Shown here: positions 1-10,871 of the stretch, in pieces | Numbering within the stretch: the stretch's first letter is position 1 | How the letters are laid out: each line of letters starts with the position of its first letter | Source: Pholis gunnellus | Taxonomy: Eukaryota; Chordata; Actinopteri; Perciformes; Pholidae | Reading direction: 5' to 3' | DNA: 64,000 bases | Assembly (NCBI GenBank): GCA_910591455.2 | Contig: OU342804.1 | Location: forward strand, 6,284,133 to 6,348,132 | Translations under genes and position numbers: made by a program | The notes under the pieces: generated by a model | Seen by the model: the letters and a program-made list of their open reading frames with translations, nothing else | Told to the model about the DNA's origin: nothing | Database searches by the model: none

Positions 1-469
1 CCTGAGACGGTTTGTTGTGCAGCGACGCGATGGAGGAGGGAATGTGCAGTTAGCAGCGAGCACGGATCAATAAACAGACGAATCGTCAGGAGAACATGTC
101 CGACTGCATTCCCACAGACGGAAGCAGCGAACACAGAAACACAGTCGAAAGCACAAAGATAGAAGCTCAGTTTGTCAAGAGGATACACATCAATGAATCC
201 ATCAACTGATCTTAAAGAGACGGTACTGACAATTTATGATAATCGATGAGTCGTTTATCGTGTAAAGAAAAAAGCTGATTCCAGCTCCCTCAATGTGACA
301 CTTTGTAGCATTTTTGTTGATCGGACAAAATCAGCAGTTTTAAAACATTATAGATTAAACAAATTAGCAAAAAAAGATATTAGCAGATTAATTGGTTTCT
401 TCCTTTTTTCCCCATTTAAAGGGGCTTTTTTGGGGTGAGTTTTTACTTTATCTAGCAACACAACCACTC

Positions 470-560
470 AGTTAGGTTTAGGAAAAGATCCTCGTTTGGG
501 TTGAAATAACCACGGAAGTGACTTTACTGAATACGCAAGTTACGTGACAGTGTCAACATT
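470..560. repeat. Dispersed repeat fragment (taggtttaggaaaag family)
   Basis: The segment matches 35745-35835 in this window: a TTAGGTTTAGGAAAAGAT-like start, then a TTTGGGT(T)xAAATAAC block and GGAAGTG..TTACTGA. A shorter relative of the first block is at 17864-17880. The matching partner region at 35840-35900 continues into sequence shared with 2745-2806, so these are pieces of one element. I infer a degraded non-autonomous transposon; the family name is not assigned. Confidence 0.5.
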
Positions 561-2117
561 GAGTTGTTGTTTCACACAATGAATGAAAGATCACCGTCTG
601 TTGGACCCATCCACCTCCACTACCACCCGCCTGGTGTGCGTAGGTATTACTACATATGCTGGATCAGACCAGCCCGCCCCATAACATGAAGCACACATCT
701 CGTATCGAAAAAGCAATAAAGAGACGGAACAGATCGCAGAGCATTCAAATATGGCGTGATAGCCTCGTCAGCTTGATGGCAACATGAAAATGAGAGCGAT
801 AGCACAGAGTTTGCATCCGTCTGCTGAGAGAAAGAGAGAGTGGTGTCATCAGTCATTTTAAAACAGCGACGGAGCCACAATGCGTTCCTGCAGCTGCACA
901 CAGGTACGCTCTCACACACCCTGCTATGCACCTGTCAGAGGCATTCCCATCATACCAGTATGCATCGACACACACTCCCAGCATCCCCCCCCTCCCCCAC
1001 ACCGGCATCCCCCTGCAGGCTCAGGTGTTCCCCTCCTGACACCGCACCGAATCTTTCAGGTTTCTTCAAAAGTCAAAGTTGATGGACAGTGTTTCCCTGA
1101 TGTCACATTTTTAGTGTGAAGATGTCGGCCATATTGAAATTTTGTACATACTTCCTGATGTAAATTCAACAACAGCACTTCAGGAATGTACTTCTGCTTT
1201 ATCTTTGTCTTACTTGTGTAGCAGAGTGAAATCGCTCCAAACCAGCTGAAGGAAACTTCTTCACATTTGTTTTCTTTTTTTTTCCAGCATTTCAAAAGTT
1301 CTCTTAAAATTTGTTTGACAATTGAATGAAAACATGACTAGTGTACGGACCTTTATCGATATTTATAAGTAATGGTTATATATTTTGCTTCACAATAAGA
1401 TTTACTTATGATGGCTCGTATTTTGGATGAACATGATTATTGCTTCCTCCCCTCTTTTTACCCCCACTACTACGTATGCACTTATTAGCCAAAAGAATGC
1501 TAACTCAGGAGCCATTAGCCTGTCGAAACATAATTCTATGATACATTTACTTTCATTGAGCAAAGTGAAATCAGCACCAGCTCACTGGGTTTGGTCAAAA
1601 ACTGCAAATTCCACCCTTGACGCCCACATTTCTTGAGGGGGAACCCTGTCTCACACCGCTGACGTGGCGAGAAAAGTGGAATCATGAACATTTAGTTTAG
1701 AGACTGTCTGTTTTTATTCATTTTAAACGAGGGCACAAACTGAGGTGTCAGGTGGAGGAACAATGAGTTCAGACTAACCAGGCCGCTCCAGGAGTTTCCT
1801 GGAGATCACAGATAGATGATAACAACAGAGCAGGTGAGCGTAGCGGAAGAAACTGACACTCTGCTATTATTTCTGTGATTAATCAGAGCAGCGTGCACCG
1901 TCGCAGCAGCACGGACTCCGGCAGTCACACACCGGAACAGGTTGCTATGACAACTGTGGTTTTCTGTGGCAACAGTGGGAAACACTCAAATCAACCGAGC
2001 CGACTGAGTCACTTCCTGTCGCACACAATCCTTCCTCTTTTGAAGCTGCGAGCCCAGCAGAGAGGTTCCAACCCAGAGTCACTGACAGATATCACACACA
2101 CGGCTGTGAACACGCTC

Positions 2118-2120
<3 letters not shown>

Positions 2121-2154
<34 letters not shown>
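2121..2154. repeat. (AC)n microsatellite
   Basis: About 17 perfect AC dinucleotides followed by a short ATATAC tail. An open frame runs through it only because the repeat lacks stop codons. Confidence 0.95.
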
Positions 2155-2160
<6 letters not shown>

Positions 2161-3284
2161 GTGTATAAATATAAAGTTACGTTCTACAATCATTCACACA
2201 TCAAACGGTTTCTTTATCTCCTCGTCGAGGAAATCGCATCTCAAAAATCTCATTTCAGGAAATCACTTCGATGAACTCACTGTGTTACTTCTTTCTTTTT
2301 TTTTCCTGGAAAAACTTTAATCTTATTTTAAAAAGGAGCCAAAAAGTTCTGAAATGTTTGATGTTGTCTGAACAGAGAGGCAAAGTCCCGCCCCTTCCTG
2401 TTGACCACCATGAAAAATATGTACGGTACGGTAGTCAACGGTGAGATACAAATAATTATTTGTCAATTAGTCTCTGGATAGAAACACATCCGATGAGCTA
2501 ACGTCCCATGTGCACGTGGAACAAAGCTAAGTTAGCCACCTAGCTAACGGCTATAGTGGTGTTGTACATCATGCGAGAAGAGTAGTATGTAGTAATATGT
2601 AGTTCACTGATCGGTTTCAAACGGAGACTTTCATGATTTGCAAAATTATCTTTTAAATTGACAAACGTCATTATGTGTAATTCAGGACTCAATTCAAATT
2701 GGAAATAAAATAAAAAATACTTGTTTCTTGCCGTTGACTTCTGTACATATTTCTTCAAAAATAAGGTCCAATGGGGACACCGGACGGGGCAGGACTAAGC
2801 TTCTTTACACAATTAACTTTGACAAAAAAAAAAGATGTCAAAATGATGTTAATGTGGAACAATGAGATCACAGGATGAGTGATCTCAATGCCAACTTTCA
2901 GCACGTGACCGTTTTAGACTCTCTGTGTTACAATCAGCCTCGCTAAGAGGAGCGTTTCCTCCCTCAGCTGCATCTGTACAATAGTAATCACACTGATGTT
3001 CACTTCACTGACCGGCAGAATAAACCTGGACGTCTGACAGACTACATCTCTGCTCAGGGAGTCCCAAACTCACAGCCGTGCTCACTTTTAACCACGTTTA
3101 GAACTTTTATACCTCACTGTGTGGAACTGTTTGTCCGGTAACATGCAACCAGAAGTTGCTGTATTTCATAAAGACGTAGACAAAGAAACCGTACTTTCAC
3201 TATATCATTCTATCCCCTCAAGGTTTCAGCGCCCTGCAGAGCTCCAGCCAGCTCGCCGGGGGCCCATCGTCCTCCAGCTCTTAC

Positions 3285-4583
3285 CGTTTGGCTTCCTCCA
3301 GGTGACACAGGTACTCGTAGGCCATGTTCTGCTGCCGCTGCTCGTCCATCTCCTCCGCCGTGAGCCGCTCCACGCCATCCAGGACGGCTGGGGGCAGAAA
3401 AAAACAGGAATGGATGCAAGCAATGTAAGAAACATGAGGCTGAATTTACACCGAAAGAGCATAAAGAGTAATTGATGAGAGAAAACAGCTGTTTATTGAC
3501 TTCTTCCTGGTCGCATAACCAGGAGAAAGTTTCCATCCAGCCGCCCCCCCCCCCCCATCCTCCCTCCAGAGCTCCTCATATATACACAGGAGGTGTTTTA
3601 CAAAGGGAACCAGCCTCATTCATTAGTGGCCAGTTAACACATGAGCTCATTGTGGCTGTATGAGGGCATGGCTTTGTCTGCGTGCTTATTAATACACTGG
3701 AAACACAAAAAACAATGCAGGGGGGGGGTTAGGGGGCCGTGAGATTGCAGAGTGGAGCCGCCTGCAGAGAAATGTTCCCCACTGAAGTTTTTCCTCCCAA
3801 TTTATGGAGGGGGGGGGGGGGCATTTCAGCCCCCTGTCACATCTGAGGTGGGAGAGCTCGGGCAACACATCAACAACAGGTCTATCCTGATTTTAACTAA
3901 GATCTCACACTGTGCAAACTTCACAAACATACTCTCTTATGAGCCAGTTTCACAAGTTTTACTTAAAAAATCCAAAAAGTAAAAAAAAAGACGTGCCAGC
4001 TATGCCAAATACTTCTTGTTTTCCATATTTGCTGGATAAAATGAGTGTAAAGAATTATTGTGCAATCCTAATGAAAGATGGACTAAATCAACTTTGATCC
4101 CACAATCATTTAGATGCGTTTCTTTAAATCCATGGGCGGTGGTTTTTGAGTATTTCCTTTTTTATTTAGAACCGAAATACAAAACTTCTACATTTCGAAT
4201 ATTCTGCCTTATTGTCAGTATTTGGCACAAAGTATGTAACTTGGAGTTACTTTTAAAAAAAAAGAATAAAAAGTTGTGTAAACTCTAAAAGCAGGCCTCT
4301 TTCCTTCTCCACCCCGCGCTGCATTAGAATAAAAACGCGGAAGTCATAATTAAGCTGCAACCATGCTGTCAGAAATAAAATATAAAACGACTCCGCGCGC
4401 TTTGTAAGACTCAACTTTCCTGAAGTTTTGGGAGCGTTTGCATGAAGCAGAGCGCTGATCCGGGAGCTGTGGAGGTAAAGGGGTTGAAGCCGCTCGCCTG
4501 GCATCTCAAGGTGAGCACAAGAAGAAGAAAAACTTACAGCCATATCTCGGCCGGAGCCCGTCTGTCTCGTCAGAAGTTGACAT
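3285..4583 (-). CDS. iqgap1: IQGAP1, 5' end (coding exons 1-2 only)
   Basis: IQGAP1 is a large cytoplasmic scaffold that binds F-actin, calmodulin and active CDC42/RAC1. Two exons are visible. Exon 1 (4583-4538) starts MSTSDETDGLRPRYG and ends with one base of a Ser codon at a GTAAGT donor. Exon 2 (3387-3285) follows a CCCCAG acceptor, completes that Ser and encodes VLDGVERLTAEEMDEQ, then a stretch ending AYEYLCHLEEAKR, before a GTAAGA donor. The phases join (1, then 2+2). The opening MSxxDExDGL and the ERLTAEEMDE / AYEYLCHLEEAKR blocks are the conserved IQGAP N-terminus just before the calponin-homology domain. The first block resembles IQGAP1 rather than IQGAP2 or IQGAP3. The CH, IQ, WW and RasGAP regions must lie left of the window, so intron 2 exceeds 3.2 kb. 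The gene is divergent from CART copy A, with start codons about 2.4 kb apart. A gene truncated in nature cannot be excluded from this end alone. Confidence 0.88.
3541..3802. repeat. Homopolymer C and G tracts in iqgap1 intron 1
   Basis: A C tract near 3541-3554, a G tract near 3721-3728 and another G tract near 3791-3802 lie in the first intron of iqgap1. The surrounding sequence has no recognisable exon. Confidence 0.8.
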
Positions 4584-4980
4584 CCTCCTCTCTGCGCTCC
4601 GCGCTTCGCTTCAGTACAACACAACAACTACAAGTTTACGCACGGTTTGGATACTTTGGTTCCCAAAACTCTCCGCAGCTTTAAATAAATAAAAAAAGCA
4701 CTAAACAGCGACAGAAACCCGGGAGGACCTCTCGGCCCTGTAGTTCCTCTCTGCGCAGCTTGACTGGAGACTTTTTCTTCTTCTTCTTCTTCAAACCTCA
4801 CTGATGTCACTGGGTGTGTTCTTCCTAATCCTGAAGTATGCGTTTCAGGAAACGGAGCTCTGCGGCCTCCAGGGCGGCCAAAACTGCAGGCGCAGCGGCC
4901 CCTGCTGGCCGATAGAGACATGAGCCTGGAGCCGGTTTCCAAACGGTGGTCCGAGGACCTTCACCGGGACAGGATGTGTG
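4584..4980 (-). promoter_or_regulatory. Probable iqgap1 5' UTR and promoter region
   Basis: The sequence immediately upstream of the iqgap1 start codon on the minus strand is locally GC- and CpG-rich (for example around 4583-4612 and 4840-4930), in contrast to the AT-rich DNA from 5000 onward. No clear TATA box is visible. The call rests on position and composition only. Open frames here (for example minus 4628-4942) do not resemble a known protein. Confidence 0.45.
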
Positions 4981-6640
4981 GTTCACTTTCCAAAACATAC
5001 TAAAAGCTCAGTGGATGAAAAAGAATCTGGATTTGAAAATGATTTAGTAGATTAGTGTCTGAAGAAGGCCGAATCAACATCTAGGACATGTATTCATTTG
5101 TTTTAAAGTCAAAATTAAATAATTATGTATTTATGTCATCCGCTACTTTATTTTATTTGTTCTCTCTTTTTTTCTGTTTCATTGTTTAATATTTTCTCTT
5201 GTTTAAGAAACTAAACAAATTAAACTTAATAAATAAAATACAACTTTTTATTTTATTTATTTTCCTATAAATATTCTCTGTATAATTTCTTCAACTGCAA
5301 TAAAAAATGAAATGAAAATAATCATTAATGTTGGTAATCAGGTATTTATTTTTTTCTCTCACCTCTGTTTAATTAATTATTATTTTATATTATCTTATAT
5401 TTATTTGTTTTAATTTACCCTAAAAAGCTACTTAAACTAAGGATAAATGATTGAAACATATTTATTTGAATTATGTTTTTTTGTATCTATATCATTTCTT
5501 AAAATGCAATAAAAAGAAAATGATGTGAATGTGTCAGTTAAAGCTCTTCTGACTTAATCTGCAAGAATAATAAAAGCAGACAAAGAGCATCATAATGTGA
5601 CTTTAAATGCATGAGGAGGTTTTAGTTTATTAATAAGAAGTAACTTTGAAGAAGTTTAATTTCACCACATCAACTGACGTCTTCATCAACTGACTTCTTC
5701 ATCGCAGGTACATTCAATTGTTCTTTATCGTATCACATATATTCTCCCTTTGGGTTGTTTCTAACGGACATTTGACCAGAGCTCCACAAACAGTAAGTGG
5801 ACCTTAAATTAAGAATATTTTAAAACATACTGAAACCTTTATTTAGTTACAGTCATACCAGTAAACACACTTTTGACTTGGCATACACAGCAGAGCCAAA
5901 ACAAACCTGATTGGACAACAGTTTACAGGCAGATTGCACAGATTTCTCTTTAAACATTACATATTTAATTTAAAACACATTTACACTAAATATATGACTA
6001 ACAATAAACATTAATTAAATCAACATCATGGAAACAATTGAGTTGAACAGTTTACTGAATATAAAAGATAAAATTGTACAATATCAGAAACTTTATTTAA
6101 CATTTTGTGGGGCGGTTTGAACAACTCATGACAAATGTGTCATTAGAGGAGGTTCAGTGTTTAGAAACATTTACATTTTCATTTAGATTAAGTGTTCAGA
6201 TTACAACAAATAAGTAATTATAATCAGACCAGATTCCATCTTTAGAAATTGGGCAATCAGTTTATAGTTAAATTGTCAAGATATAATTGGCCTTTCTTTA
6301 AGCCCCGCCCCTCGCTGCCACTCCTTCAAGCTGTCAGAGCTACGTTACAATGGAGACCACACTGTCACTAATGCACTCTCTAAAATACCATCAAACAATG
6401 CCTCATTTACATATTTAAACATAACATTTCAGAAAACTTGTAATATAAAAAATAAGTGTATTGATGTAATGAGTTTTCACGGTGATGTTTATTAGTTAAC
6501 ACTGATTAACTCATTAATAATGATGACAGGGTTTTTCTGTGTGACTTTAGGCGGATAAATAATGTATTCATTATAATAAATGAAGGTGTTTTAATGAGTT
6601 TTTTGGCGCTTTAAGGTGTTTAATAAAGAGTGAAAACCTC
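4981..6640. other. AT-rich intergenic spacer between iqgap1 and CART copy A
   Basis: About 1.6 kb of strongly AT-rich sequence with no open frame of note. The right part (6395-6525) is a dispersed repeat fragment listed separately. Nothing else was recognised. Confidence 0.6.
6395..6525. repeat. Dispersed repeat fragment shared with 34420-34560
   Basis: The block with CATATTTAAACATA, then TTTCAGAAAACTTGT and later TTTTCACGGTGATGTTTATT aligns by eye with 34430-34540, which carries the same blocks in the same order. One copy lies just upstream of CART copy A and the other downstream of CART copy B. This looks like an old non-autonomous element, unrelated to the genes themselves. Confidence 0.55.
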
Positions 6641-6652
6641 ATTTAAGGCCAT

Positions 6653-6662
6653 GTCACGTGAC
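6653..6662. promoter_or_regulatory. Palindromic E-box upstream of CART copy A
   Basis: GTCACGTGAC is a perfect CACGTG E-box in a 10-bp palindrome, the class bound by USF/MITF-type bHLH-ZIP factors. It lies about 170 bp upstream of the TATA box of CART copy A. The binding role is inferred. Confidence 0.4.
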
Positions 6663-6809
6663 CAGGTGTCTCCTGTGTTTCATATGAACTCCTGATGGGA
6701 CTGTTCATATGTTCTAACTGTAAATAGATAAAACAACAGGAGTGTTGTTGGGTTTATCCACCTCTGCAGACTACACTCTCCTGCCTGTGAGTCCTGCATG
6801 TGGCCTCTC

Positions 6810-6838
6810 GGGCGGGGCTTAACGGGTCCGTATAAGAG
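6810..6838 (+). promoter_or_regulatory. Core promoter of CART copy A (GC box and TATA box)
   Basis: A GGGCGGGGC Sp1-type GC box (6810-6818) is followed by TATAAGAG (6831-6838). The start codon is at 6960, so transcription from about 6860 would give a 5' UTR of roughly 100 nt, normal for a CART gene. Position and motif quality make this a convincing core promoter. Confidence 0.7.
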
Positions 6839-6959
6839 AGCATGCAGGTCCGGTGGGTGGAGGTAGAATCTCCAGTGGACCTGCTGCGACCCCTCTTCTT
6901 CTTCTCCAGTCCTGATCTGCCTCCTCCTCTTCCTCCACCCACCACCGGGAACCAGCACC

Positions 6960-8523
6960 ATGGAGAGCTCCAGGACGCTCCGCGGACTGCTGTTTGTCGG
7001 CCTGCTGTGCGTCATGTGTCGCGGCCAGTCGTCCCAGGAAGTCTCCGCAGAGGACTTCGGACTGGACAAACCCGAGCCGGCCGCAGACAGAGACCTGGTC
7101 AGTATGTGAACAGCTGCTGATGTTAGTTTATGGAGGAATCCACAGAGATCACTGACGACACTTTGGTCACGTTTCCCTAAACTTTTGCAGAATAAATAAC
7201 CTTTTTTTTCAGGGTTTTTGCAAAGATGTGTGTCAACATTTTAACGTTTCTTTGGATTTTTATAGGAAAACCAAATGCATCCTGTTATTTACTTCAGCTT
7301 TAGATGAAATATACAGAACGTGCAGAAAACATTTCAAATAACTGTTAAATTTGTGTTTTATTACACAACCGTAAGGAAGACACGACAGATGACAAGTGTC
7401 AAACAAAATAACTAGATATCAGCATGAAACTTCTTGTTTTTTGTATTACAAGTTGTCTAAAATGTTATGTTTAAATATGCAAATGAGGCATTTTCTGATG
7501 GTAACTTTTGGTGAATGTAGGAGAACGAAAAGACAAAGTGATCAAATAAACATCGAAATGTGTATTTTTGATGTTTGTCTCATAGATACATGGACTTGTA
7601 TTGAAAATATTCACTGGCAAACCTTTGTTCACGTTCAAACCCACAAAACATTGTGTTGTATCCGGTCGGAAAATGATGAACAAGACATCTAGAATATCTA
7701 CTTTAGCTATGAAAAACACGCCATCTTGGGTTTAAAGGTGTCTTATAGCTTCAACGAAGAGTTATAGATTATACATGTGATACTTAGGGGGATATTTAAG
7801 AGTTCATAAGATGCACATGCTCTGGTTTGACACTTTCTCCTTGCTTTCTGGCAGATGGAAGCGCTGGAGGCTCTGCTGGGCAGGATGCGTAATCGGATTC
7901 CCTCCACGGAAAAAAGAGGAAGCATCGCAATGGTAACTTCACTTTATTCTCTTTATTCATGTGATGCAGCTCTTAATGCACCTTCAATGCATTTCCTGAT
8001 ACTGAAAGGCAGAATGTAATTTAGTGATCTGTTGAACAGAACTCCACTGCTGTTTAATTAATTAAGCCAGTTAGCAAAAGATACCGTGCCAGTAATTAAA
8101 AGTGAACAAGAAAATGCCAACATCAGTCTTTCACTCAATGCAATTACAGACTAATCAAGATATCGCTGCCCAGCTCTAATTAGAGAGGGGGAGGGGGGGG
8201 GGGGGGGGGGGGGGGGCATTAATGGTGAGGCCTGTGCTAGAATGTGTTTTTATGTCACACACATTAACACAAATCACACGAAGGGAATATAAAATACAAG
8301 GATATACATTACGACGTTGCCAAACATCACTACACTTTCTGGAGTTTTTGCAACCTGTTTTTATGCAAAGTGCCTGACTGTATACGTGTGAGTAACGTCC
8401 CCCCCTCTCCCTCAGTGTGGGATGGGTGACCGGTGCGCCATGAAGTTCGGGCCTCGCATCGGGAAGCTCTGTGACTGCGGCAGAGGAGCTAACTGCAACT
8501 CCTACCTGCTCAAGTGCATCTGA
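6960..8523 (+). CDS. cart: CART neuropeptide precursor, copy A (diverged)
   Basis: CART peptides are secreted neuropeptides and hormones that reduce feeding and act in stress and reward circuits. The three exons are 6960-7097, 7855-7932 and 8416-8523, all phase 0 with GT-AG junctions, giving 107 residues. Residues 1 to about 22 form a signal peptide (MESSRTLRGLLFVGLLCVMC, then RG). Exon 3 encodes the knotted C-terminal domain, starting CGMGDRC and ending NSYLLKCI, with all six family cysteines in canonical spacing plus the GxRIGKLCDC core. The three-exon layout, with the last exon starting at the first Cys, is the CART gene structure. Odd points: the middle region is short, the usual RAL-xxx-Y block is missing, and the upstream Lys-Arg processing site is replaced by RMRNR; only the EKR site before the knot remains. 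A polyadenylation signal is at 8750-8755. The exact teleost cart number cannot be assigned from sequence alone. Confidence 0.93.
8193..8216. repeat. Poly-G tract in CART copy A intron 2
   Basis: An uninterrupted run of 24 G residues, preceded by shorter G runs from 8187, lies about 200 bp before exon 3 of CART copy A. On the plus, transcribed-sense strand it could form G-quadruplex structure. Copy B has a 16-G run in the same intron. Confidence 0.95.
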
Positions 8524-8749
8524 AGCGCCGACGACTTTTTGAGGGATTTTTTTTTTCTTCTCACGAACTCAGCGTCTCCAAACATCCTTCTCAGCATCTC
8601 CAAACTGACAACAAACCATGACTCTCATCCCGTTGTCATGGCGTCATTTATACCCATCATGCATTGTTGCAGCTGTTGCCCGAGGATGAGCATGGATTTT
8701 GTATTGCTGACTTCTTGTTTACTGTAAGCATGTTAAGTGTTTCATGTTC

Positions 8750-8755
8750 AATAAA
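8750..8755 (+). terminator. Polyadenylation signal of CART copy A
   Basis: AATAAA lies 227 nt after the stop codon of CART copy A and is followed by a T-rich stretch (8772 onward), as expected for a cleavage and polyadenylation site. Confidence 0.75.
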
Positions 8756-9059
8756 CGCATTCATCAACACATGTTTTGGTTGGATTTCTTTCTTTATTTG
8801 ACGTTGACGTCGTTTAGGTTACATTTAATTGGCCCTTTGCAAAGCATATACCACGGAGCCCACACTGTCACAAACTGCACTCGCTGTGGAAATATGATCG
8901 AATTCTTGTACATTTCAGAGAGCAGCAGACAGAAGGGTCTACAACATGTGTTTGAAGGATAAATCCAGGATGTCAAACTGATTCATCAGTGAAAACAGGT
9001 TAAAAAGATAAAGATAGAAGCTAAAGTGTAAACATGAACCATCACCTGGAGGTCCAATA

Positions 9060-9200
9060 CAAGCTATAGAGACCAAAAGCGTTTGTTGTACCAGGCTGTA
9101 AACACGTTTATTTCTGCTGTAAAGTTGGTCATTTGACTCGCTTCTGGAGCCACAAGTAGCCGTTTAAAGGAACTGCACTGGTTATGGTCCGCTTTTACAT
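9060..9200. repeat. Dispersed non-autonomous repeat fragment
   Basis: The text around GAGACCAAAAGCGTTTGTTG, GGCTGTAAACACGTTTATTT and GACTCGCTTCTGGAGCC resembles a short interspersed element that I recognise as frequent in spiny-rayed fish genomes. That recognition is from memory, not from an alignment. No coding capacity. Confidence 0.45.
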
Positions 9201-9295
9201 TTAAAAACAAGAAGTACAACGTGTGCAACACAAACACCTGCAGACACTTTTGTCTGACTTCTTTTCAAATCCCTCACACAAACCGCAGCACCCGA

Positions 9296-9344
9296 GGGTT
9301 TTTACTCAGCAGGTCACCGGAGTTGACTTGCTGAGTAAAAACCC
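9296..9344. other. Long near-perfect inverted repeat (21-bp stem, 7-nt loop)
   Basis: The left arm (9296-9316) and right arm (9324-9344) are reverse complements across 21 bases with one mismatch that would be a G:U pair in RNA; the loop is CCGGAGT. The arms read GGGTTTTTACTCAGC... and ...GCTGAGTAAAAACCC. It lies about 540 bp downstream of the CART copy A polyadenylation signal. It could be a structured RNA, a young inverted insertion or a MITE core. No function is assigned. Confidence 0.85.
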
Positions 9345-10800
9345 AATTCAACCGCCACATCTTAAAAGCATGATACCAACAATAAGCATATATTACACAA
9401 GCTTTGCAAAACGTCTCAATAAAGTTAAACATAACTTCTCCCTTCTCACATCTTTAACTCCACAATGTTCATGAAAAGATGTGAAGGGACTTCCTCAAAA
9501 TCTTCTACCTATAATTACATATAATTCATCTTCTCCATTAACATATTTCCTAACTTTTCTTTATTGGTACATTAGAGTTCTTCTATTGCAATAAGGCGTT
9601 TTCCTTGTAAGACGCATGTCTCATGAATATTCCTTTCTTTTCAGTCGGACATCTTGAAGATGTAAATGTCGTATAAACGTGATTGCTGTTAGTTATACAT
9701 TCATATTCGTACAATTCACATCTTTCCAAAGGGTCCTAATGTGTTCACATTCCCAAGTATAGTGTATCAAAGTACCTTTAAGAACATTGCATTTCACACA
9801 TACTGTATGTCAGGAATATTATCATTGTATTATCCACTTTTAATGTAACACTTTCAATCGTGTATTCACTACACAATTGAACCTTCGAGATCCTTTTTGC
9901 TTCCAGGAGTCGTGCGGTATTTTGTGACTGTGACATCAGTTTACCAAACAACAATGACATAAACTCTCTCCTCCGCTTATCCTCCGACAGTTGAATGGAA
10001 AACTACTGCTCGAGGTGGAGCCAAAGGAAACACGTTTGAAAAAGGCAAAATAACACAAAGAACACAACCCTCAGCATGATACACATTTCTGGAGCCACGG
10101 TCGCATGTAAACATGTTTTGTTCTTAAAGCTGAAATTGTTACATAAACTCTTTTCATAAACTGACCTTTCTTAAAGTTGGACTCCCCACTGCTGCACACA
10201 TTACAACCTCAGCTTGTTTTAAGTTTAGTTCATTCACAGTGGTTCAGCTGTGACGGATGAAAGCGAAGCATCCAGCTGTGACAAAAAGCCATGCTTATTC
10301 AAAATAATTTAAAAAATTAATTAAAATTGTTGAGCAGATCCGGCCCGCCGACACTTGTGGCCTGAAGCCGGCAGATACGTGCTTTCCATTTTGTCCTGTA
10401 AGTCTTAATCTGCAGAGCCATAAAAGACTGAAGAGCTCATTTAAAAGGGGACAAGCTTTGGGGACAAGATAGGAGACAAACAGCAGTGTACAGCTTCCCT
10501 CGCTCAACGCCTGAGGCAATTTAGCCTCAATAAAAACAAGTCAATAGTGAATGAAGAGTGTCTTCATTGTGGAATTCTGCTTGGCTAAAGCGTTTCTTGT
10601 TTTGTTCTTGGCTGTTGCAGAAAAGAATCAGTGTGGTATTATATTCAATAAGTCATCATAATCCATGCATTGATGAGCACATGAATCTCGTCCGGTTCTT
10701 GATAATACCTAGTGGATTACATATGTTATATTATTATACTACAGGTGCAAAGATTTGTTGCATTTCAGTTCACAAAAAAGAAAATGCGTCCTATGATTTA
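9345..10800. other. Intergenic DNA, no gene recognised
   Basis: AT-rich sequence with short open frames that show no family resemblance. Ends at a TA microsatellite. Confidence 0.5.
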
Positions 10801-10803
10801 ATA

Positions 10804-10804
<1 letters not shown>

Positions 10805-10861
<57 letters not shown>

Positions 10862-10871
10862 CGAGAGAGAG
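10805..10871. repeat. (TA)n-(GA)n compound microsatellite
   Basis: About 23 TA dinucleotides (10805-10850) run directly into an imperfect GA tract up to about 10871. Confidence 0.95.

Larger units (their letters stand above)
1..3284 (-). other. Presumed iqgap1 intron 2; no exon recognised
   Basis: This stretch lies 3' of the second iqgap1 coding exon on the minus strand, and I see no further IQGAP exon in it, so it is probably part of a long second intron. It holds a CA microsatellite (2121-2154) and two fragments of a dispersed repeat (about 470-560 and 2745-2806) that recur together at 35745-35900. The open frames at 840-1119 and 1875-2168 are low-complexity or microsatellite-driven and I do not accept them as genes. 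Confidence 0.5.

Noticed and set aside
3119..3475. 118-codon plus-strand frame opposite iqgap1 exon 2
   Set aside because: Antisense shadow of the real iqgap1 exon; the minus frame matches IQGAP with consensus splice sites.
4253..4942. Two minus-strand open frames around the iqgap1 start
   Set aside because: They are in other frames than the 15-codon exon 1 at 4583-4538, which fits IQGAP1 and splices in phase to exon 2.
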